Source: JANNBN01 sp031430595
Lineage (GTDB): Bacteria; Actinomycetota; Acidimicrobiia; Acidimicrobiales; JANYDT01
Assembly (NCBI GenBank): GCA_031430595.1
Contig: JANPBU010000028.1
Span: 139,137 to 203,136 of the forward strand
Direction: 5' to 3'
DNA: 64,000 bases
The translations under genes and the position numbers were made by a program. Positions 60,045-64,000 of this stretch are shown here, piece by piece. The notes under the pieces were generated by a model. That model saw nothing but the letters and a program-made list of their open reading frames with translations, had not been told where the DNA came from and did not search any database. The number at the start of each line of letters is the position of its first letter. The first letter of the stretch is position 1.

Positions 60045-61289
60045 ATGCCGGTTGCCGCAATCGAAGATGCCATCGCAGCTATTGCGAGAGGTGAAATTAT
60101 TATCGTCGTCGATGACGAGGATCGGGAGAATGAGGGCGACCTCGTTATGGCCGCCTCGGCGGTTACCCCAGAAAAAATCGCTTTCTTTCTTGAGCACACC
60201 GCCGGATACATTTGCGCCCCTATTACCGGTGAGCGCTGCGACGAACTCGACCTTCCGCTCATGGTTCTCTCGAACACCGAGAGTCATCGAACCGCGTTTA
60301 CTGTAACCGTCGATTACCGCCACGGTACCTCAACCGGTATCAGTGCTTACGATCGTTCAGCAACGATTGCGTCGCTTGTCGACCCTCGAACTCGTGCCGG
60401 AGACCTATCACGACCGGGCCATATCTGCCCATTGCGTGCAGCCCCGGGTGGGGTACTGAAACGTGCCGGCCATACCGAAGCAGCGGTCGACCTTGCGCGA
60501 ATGGCTGGTTTGCCGGCCGCAGGGGTTATTTGCGAAATCGTCGACGCCAAAAAGATGGATATGGCCCGGTTCCCAGAGCTTGAGCAGTTCGCTGAACGCC
60601 ACGGGCTGCTGTTAATCACCATCGCCGACCTCATCCGGTACCGTCGCCGCCACGAGAAGCTCGTGAAGCGTTTCTCGGAAGCGCGTATCCCAACCCCGTA
60701 TGGTGAATTCACCTGTTACGCATTTCAGTCAGTGCTCGACGGAACCGAACACCTTGCCTTCGTCAAGGGCGACGTCGCGGGTGCAAGCAATGTGTTGGTT
60801 CGTGTGCATAGTGAATGTCTCACCGGCGACGTATTCGGATCCTTGCGCTGCGATTGTGGTCCACAACTCACCGACGCCATGCAAATGGTCGATGACGCTG
60901 GCCTCGGTGTCGTTGTGTACCTTCGAGGCCACGAGGGTCGCGGGATTGGTATCGGGCACAAACTTCGAGCCTATGAATTGCAGGAAAATGGGGCCGATAC
61001 TGTCGACGCCAACACGGCACTTGGGCTTCCGGTTGACTCGCGCGAATACGGTATCGGGGCCCAAATTCTTAACGATTTAGGTGTCACGACGATGCGGCTC
61101 ATCACCAACAACCCGGCCAAGATTGGTGGGCTGAAGGGCTTCGGCCTCGACATTGTCGATCGGGTTCCCATGCCAAGTCGCGTGAACCCCGAAAATGCTG
61201 CGTACTTAGAAACCAAGCGCGAGCGAATGGGTCATCTCATCACCGAGGTTGATGCCTCGCAGGTCTCGGCCACCCCGGTCCAATCGTGA
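60045..61289 (+). CDS. ribBA: Bifunctional DHBP synthase / GTP cyclohydrolase II
   Basis: A 414-residue fusion. The N-terminal RibB half has VVDDEDRENEGDLVMAA, YRHGTSTGISAYDR and RPGHICPLRAAPGGVLKR. The C-terminal RibA half has VRVHSECLTGDVFGSLRCD, with Zn cysteines, RGHEGRGIGIGHKLRAYELQ and RLITNNPAKIGGL. It makes both inputs of riboflavin synthesis: DHBP from ribulose 5-phosphate, and the pyrimidine from GTP. The stop overlaps the ribH GTG by 4 bases. Confidence 0.95.
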   Translation: MPVAAIEDAIAAIARGEIIIVVDDEDRENEGDLVMAASAVTPEKIAFFLEHTAGYICAPITGERCDELDLPLMVLSNTESHRTAFTVTVDYRHGTSTGISAYDRSATIASLVDPRTRAGDLSRPGHICPLRAAPGGVLKRAGHTEAAVDLARMAGLPAAGVICEIVDAKKMDMARFPELEQFAERHGLLLITIADLIRYRRRHEKLVKRFSEARIPTPYGEFTCYAFQSVLDGTEHLAFVKGDVAGASNVLVRVHSECLTGDVFGSLRCDCGPQLTDAMQMVDDAGLGVVVYLRGHEGRGIGIGHKLRAYELQENGADTVDANTALGLPVDSREYGIGAQILNDLGVTTMRLITNNPAKIGGLKGFGLDIVDRVPMPSRVNPENAAYLETKRERMGHLITEVDASQVSATPVQS

Positions 61290-61765
61290 GTGGGGCGGGC
61301 GCACCACAACTAAATATTTCTGGTGCGGCCGACCTGCGCGTTGCGATTGTGTCGACGCAATGGCATGTTGCATTGGCTGATGCCCTTCTTGCCGGGGCGC
61401 TGCGGGCCGTCGTCGATGCTGGCATTACGGCTGAACCCACCATTGTGATGGTTCCTGGTGCGTTCGAATTGCCGGTCGCTGCATCTGTGCTGGCCCGAAG
61501 CGGCACTTTTGATGCGGTCGTATGTCTTGGACTCGTGATCCGTGGCGGTACACCTCACTTCGAGTACGTGTGTCAAGGCGTAACGAACGGAATCACTCAA
61601 GTAAGCGTCGAGACTGGTATTCCGATTGGTTTCGGGGTACTGACGTGTGACAACGAGCAACAGGCGTTCGATCGCTCGGGTCTTCCCGGATCGAAGGAAG
61701 ACAAAGGTCATGAAGCAATGTCGGCGGCGATAGCAACCGCATTGGTGTTGCGACAGTTTCGGTAA
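61286..61765 (+). CDS. ribH: Lumazine synthase
   Basis: A 159-residue RibH with RVAIVSTQWHVALADALLAG, then VPGAFELPVAASVLARSG, VCLGLVIRGGTPHFEYVCQG and FGVLTCDNEQQAFDRSG. It condenses DHBP with the ribitylamino-pyrimidine. It starts GTG inside the ribBA stop and ends 2 bases before ribD. Normal length. Confidence 0.94.
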   Translation: MSGAGAPQLNISGAADLRVAIVSTQWHVALADALLAGALRAVVDAGITAEPTIVMVPGAFELPVAASVLARSGTFDAVVCLGLVIRGGTPHFEYVCQGVTNGITQVSVETGIPIGFGVLTCDNEQQAFDRSGLPGSKEDKGHEAMSAAIATALVLRQFR

Positions 61766-61767
61766 CG

Positions 61768-62808
61768 ATGAGCGTTTCTGAGGCCGAATTCGCTGCCCAG
61801 GATGAGCGAATGATGCGGTTGGCAATCGAGTCGTCGAACTCAGTGTTTTCGATACGGGCAGCCTCACCGAATCCCTGCGTGGGGGCTGTTGTAGTGACTG
61901 CCACCCAGGACGTGTTTGCTGGCTGCACCGAAGCCTACGGAGGGGCGCACGGCGAAATAGTTGCTCTGCGCGCAGCTCGTGTGGCTGGCGCTGATTTGGT
62001 TGGTGCCACGCTGTATACGACCCTCGAACCGTGCAATCACCATGGGCGCACCGGGCCTTGTAGCGAAGCGGTCATTGAAGCAGGGATTCATCGCGTCGTC
62101 GTAGGCGTAGCTGACCCCGATACACAAGTGAGTGGGGCTGGGCTCAACCGGCTACGTGCTGCAGGTCTTGCGGTAACCGTAGGTGTGCTTGGTAAACAGG
62201 TAGCTAACCAATTGCGGTTTTACCTGCATCACCGTCGAACCGGTCGACCATTTGTCACGCTGAAATTGGCATCGAGTCTTGACGGTCGAACTGCCGCCCC
62301 CGACGGGTCAAGCCAATGGATTACCGGGATCGAATCTCGAACCGACACCCATCGACTTCGGGCCGAGCATGACGCAATTTTGGTGGGCGCTGGTACCGTT
62401 CGGGCCGATGACCCGTCGTTGACTGTTCGCTTGGTAGACGGACCTGACCCAAAGCGGATCGTTTTGGGAACCGCTTCGTCATCGTCGCGAGTGCAACCCT
62501 GCGTCTGCTTGGCCGGGCCCCTTGCTCAGGTACTGGCCGAAGTGTCGGCACTCGGCGTTTTGAGTGTCTTTGTCGAAGGTGGAGCCTCAGTGGCGCGCGA
62601 GTTTCATGCAGCTCGGCTCGTTGATTCCTACGTGATTTACCTGGCCCCGGCGCTGTTCGGGGGAGACGATGCGCTTGGTATGTTCCGTGGAACCGGGGCC
62701 TCGACGATGGATAACTTGTGGCGAGGAACCTTGCGTTCGGTCGAGCAATTCGGGTCAGACCTTCGAATAGTGCTTGATCCTGAGACATCTTTTACTGATC
62801 CTGAGTAA
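61768..62808 (+). CDS. ribD: Bifunctional pyrimidine deaminase/reductase RibD
   Basis: A 346-residue RibD. The deaminase half has the zinc site in YGGAHGEIVALRAA (usually HAE) and in TTLEPCNHHGRTGPCSEAV. The reductase half has VTLKLASSLDGRTAAPDGSS, AILVGAGTVRADDPSLTVR and VFVEGGASVAREFH. The HGE in place of HAE is conservative and should keep zinc binding. It is last in the rib operon, which together makes riboflavin and supplies fbiC with its pyrimidine. Confidence 0.93.
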   Translation: MSVSEAEFAAQDERMMRLAIESSNSVFSIRAASPNPCVGAVVVTATQDVFAGCTEAYGGAHGEIVALRAARVAGADLVGATLYTTLEPCNHHGRTGPCSEAVIEAGIHRVVVGVADPDTQVSGAGLNRLRAAGLAVTVGVLGKQVANQLRFYLHHRRTGRPFVTLKLASSLDGRTAAPDGSSQWITGIESRTDTHRLRAEHDAILVGAGTVRADDPSLTVRLVDGPDPKRIVLGTASSSSRVQPCVCLAGPLAQVLAEVSALGVLSVFVEGGASVAREFHAARLVDSYVIYLAPALFGGDDALGMFRGTGASTMDNLWRGTLRSVEQFGSDLRIVLDPETSFTDPE

Positions 62809-62906
62809 TTCACCCAAGGGATCTCCCCGAACGCCGCGTCGGGGAAGCACGGGGGGTGAGATGCATCTACAGTCAAACGTGTCCACCTACACAGGGAGAA
62901 TTTTCA

Positions 62907-63560
62907 ATGGGACTGTTTGATTTTGCACGTAACGCTGGCGCCAAAATTGGCATTGGCAAAAGCATGGATGAGCGTAAGACCGAGGCTGCTGCTGCGGTTG
63001 CGGCCACGAAGGCTGTGGCGCACGCTGCTGCCGTAAAGGACATGAAGGAGACTGCTGCGGCAGTAAAGAGCGCCCAGGACGCATTTAGCCGAACCACGGC
63101 GGAACAGGCTGCCGCAGCTGCGGCCACACGAGCTGCTGCCGCTAAGGTCGAAATGAATCGTGCTGCGATGGAAGCTAGCCAAGAAGCAGGCAAGTCGCTT
63201 GAACTTGAAGCCTTCATCATCAAGATGGGCTTGCCAGCCACGAACCTTGATATCCGTTTTGACGGTGGCATTGCATACATTTCAGGCGAAACACCGACCC
63301 AGGCCGACCTTGAAAAGATTGTTCTTGCCGTTGGAAACGTTGGCGAAGTAGACCGAGTCATCGAATACATGACCGTCACAGCCGAATCCGACGAAAGCCA
63401 AATTTATACCGTGGTCAGCGGAGACACCCTTTCAAAGATTGCTAAGCACTACTACGGTGACGCCACCAAGTACCCGGTAATCTTCGAAGCCAATAAGCCA
63501 ATGCTCAGCCATCCCGACAAGATTTTCCCTGGACAAGCGCTTCGCATTCCTGCTCTTTAG
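62907..63560 (+). CDS. LysM/BON-domain protein with Ala-rich coiled coil
   Basis: A 217-residue protein. An N-terminal GLFDFARNAGAKIG segment leads to a long Ala-rich helix (about 25-105, with repeats such as AAAAVAATKAVAHAAAVK). A BON-like domain follows (LDIRFDGGIAYISGETPTQA to NVGEVDRVIEYM). The C-terminal LysM has YTVVSGDTLSKIAKHYYGDA and KIFPGQALRIPAL. YgaU/LysM proteins of this type bind potassium or peptidoglycan. A GGGAG lies 8 bases before the ATG. No signal peptide is visible, so it may stay in the cytoplasm. Confidence 0.85.
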   Translation: MGLFDFARNAGAKIGIGKSMDERKTEAAAAVAATKAVAHAAAVKDMKETAAAVKSAQDAFSRTTAEQAAAAAATRAAAAKVEMNRAAMEASQEAGKSLELEAFIIKMGLPATNLDIRFDGGIAYISGETPTQADLEKIVLAVGNVGEVDRVIEYMTVTAESDESQIYTVVSGDTLSKIAKHYYGDATKYPVIFEANKPMLSHPDKIFPGQALRIPAL

Positions 63561-63585
63561 GAAATCACAGACGTCCAGTTTTTTG

Positions 63586-63618
63586 ACAGCCGCGTACCCT
63601 CGGGTGCGCGGCTGTTTG
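63586..63618 (+). terminator. Rho-independent terminator after the LysM gene
   Basis: ACAGCCGCGTACCC pairs with GGGTGCGCGGCTGT across a tiny loop to give a long GC-rich hairpin, followed by TTTGT. It lies 25 bases after the LysM stop. The TTTTTT upstream could serve the opposite strand. Confidence 0.75.
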
Positions 63619-63646
63619 TACGCTGCACTACCGTTACGGTATCCCA

Positions 63647-63847
63647 ATGGGCAATCCGCAAGCGGTAACAGGTAACTTTGGTCAAAGCGGATCCCGACCG
63701 TTTTTTGTACACGGTGAAGGGGATTCGCATATCTCACCGGTGATAACTCGAACCGGGATGTGGGAGCCCATGACCACGCAGGTAGTCTCGGCACTGTTGC
63801 GACTAGGCGATCACATGCTCGACATCGGAGCCAACATCGGTTGGTAA
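63647..63847 (+). pseudogene. FkbM-like methyltransferase, cut off after motif I
   Basis: The frame reads RTGMWEPMTTQVVSALLRLG, then DHMLDIGANIGW, the SAM-binding motif I of FkbM-family methyltransferases. It then hits TAA where the fold should continue for about 200 residues. Sequence to the right is unrelated. The cut at about 63845 coincides with the end of another truncated gene on the minus strand. Confidence 0.65.
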
Positions 63848-64000
63848 GCCGTCCTGAGTGACAACTTCTTCGTCTGTAACTTTAGCTATGGCGTCAACTA
63901 GGTCAGCCCGCTCAGATTTTTCCGATGAAGCTTTTCTTCCTTCAAAATAGTGGGCAGTAAACTGATCTTTCATGGGATCGTACGTGAAACCGATCAAACC
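63803..64000 (-). CDS. Partial protein entering from the right edge, unknown
   Basis: A minus-strand frame open to the window edge: GLIGFTYDPMKDQFTAHYFE, then GRKASSEKSERADLVDAIAK and VTDEEVVTQDGL. The last 13 residues (PTDVGSDVEHVIA) are only the antisense of the FkbM motif, so the natural C terminus has been replaced. I recognise no family. The N terminus is outside the window. Confidence 0.4.
   Translation of the reverse strand, partial: GLIGFTYDPMKDQFTAHYFEGRKASSEKSERADLVDAIAKVTDEEVVTQDGLPTDVGSDVEHVIA

Noticed and set aside
1..64000. CRISPR arrays, rRNA, intact transposases or prophage
   Set aside because: None was seen by reading; the repeats found are short tandem or inverted units without spacer structure.

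Overview
The window reads as a chromosomal segment of an aerobic, probably aquatic actinobacterium, most likely class Acidimicrobiia. That placement is an inference from gene content: a fused CofG/CofH FO synthase (FbiC), an F420-type PPOX enzyme, an actinobacterial style of short ATGA-coupled operons and moderate GC. No rRNA, tRNA, CRISPR array or intact transposon was seen.

Layout. 1-2.7 kb: a frameshifted DUF1287 gene, an MFS transporter, a GFA-family protein and a MazEF-type pair. 2.7-16.5 kb (mostly minus strand): a DMGDH/sarcosine-dehydrogenase-like flavoprotein with its own EtfBA, a divergent GntR/FCD regulator, a pirin, a DUF533 protein, and an NAD-linked formate dehydrogenase. The formate dehydrogenase is unusual in two ways. 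Its catalytic subunit has an in-frame UGA with a textbook bacterial SECIS hairpin, so it is a selenoprotein. Its alpha subunit is also split and re-ordered: catalytic half first, then the NuoE/NuoF-type beta subunit, then the Fe-S N-terminal half. 16.5-21.5 kb is a decayed zone of toxin-antitoxin, VOC, DUF4440, deazaflavin-reductase and DMT-transporter remnants among a few small intact genes. 21.5-31.6 kb holds a siroheme-type dehydrogenase, a desaturase, a thiolase, a CPA2 antiporter fused to a GlnD-like ACT sensor next to an ammonium transporter, uridine kinase, kynureninase and a GNAT. 31.8-39.4 kb is a corrinoid methyltransferase operon: IclR regulator, corrinoid protein, 'virulence factor' family protein, methyl-H4folate methyltransferase, RACo-type reactivase, MttB-family methyltransferase and MTHFR-like reductase. 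39.4-45.7 kb is a polysaccharide operon (coiled-coil protein, GT2 synthase, HlyD-like protein, GH81 beta-1,3-glucanase). 45.8-53.9 kb: acetoacetyl-CoA synthetase, a GGDEF protein and HrpA. 53.9-56.4 kb: a ZnuACB-like zinc importer behind a Zur-like box. 56.5-62.8 kb: an HxlR regulator, fbiC and ribE-ribBA-ribH-ribD. The right edge has a LysM/BON protein and a truncated FkbM methyltransferase at an apparent junction.

How the genes fit together. The two C1 blocks, about 30 kb apart, look like one pathway. The MttB-like enzyme, corrinoid protein and pterin methyltransferase would move a methyl group from a quaternary amine (glycine betaine is the leading candidate) to H4folate. RACo would rescue oxidised cobalamin. 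The MTHFR-like protein would oxidise methyl-H4folate to methylene-H4folate. The DMGDH-like flavoprotein would remove further methyl groups with electrons going to ETF. The selenium formate dehydrogenase would finish oxidation to CO2. An identical 15-bp motif, GTCTGATATATCTGA, lies before the flavoprotein/GntR pair (7087-7101) and before the MttB gene (36987-37001). It suggests the two blocks are co-regulated.
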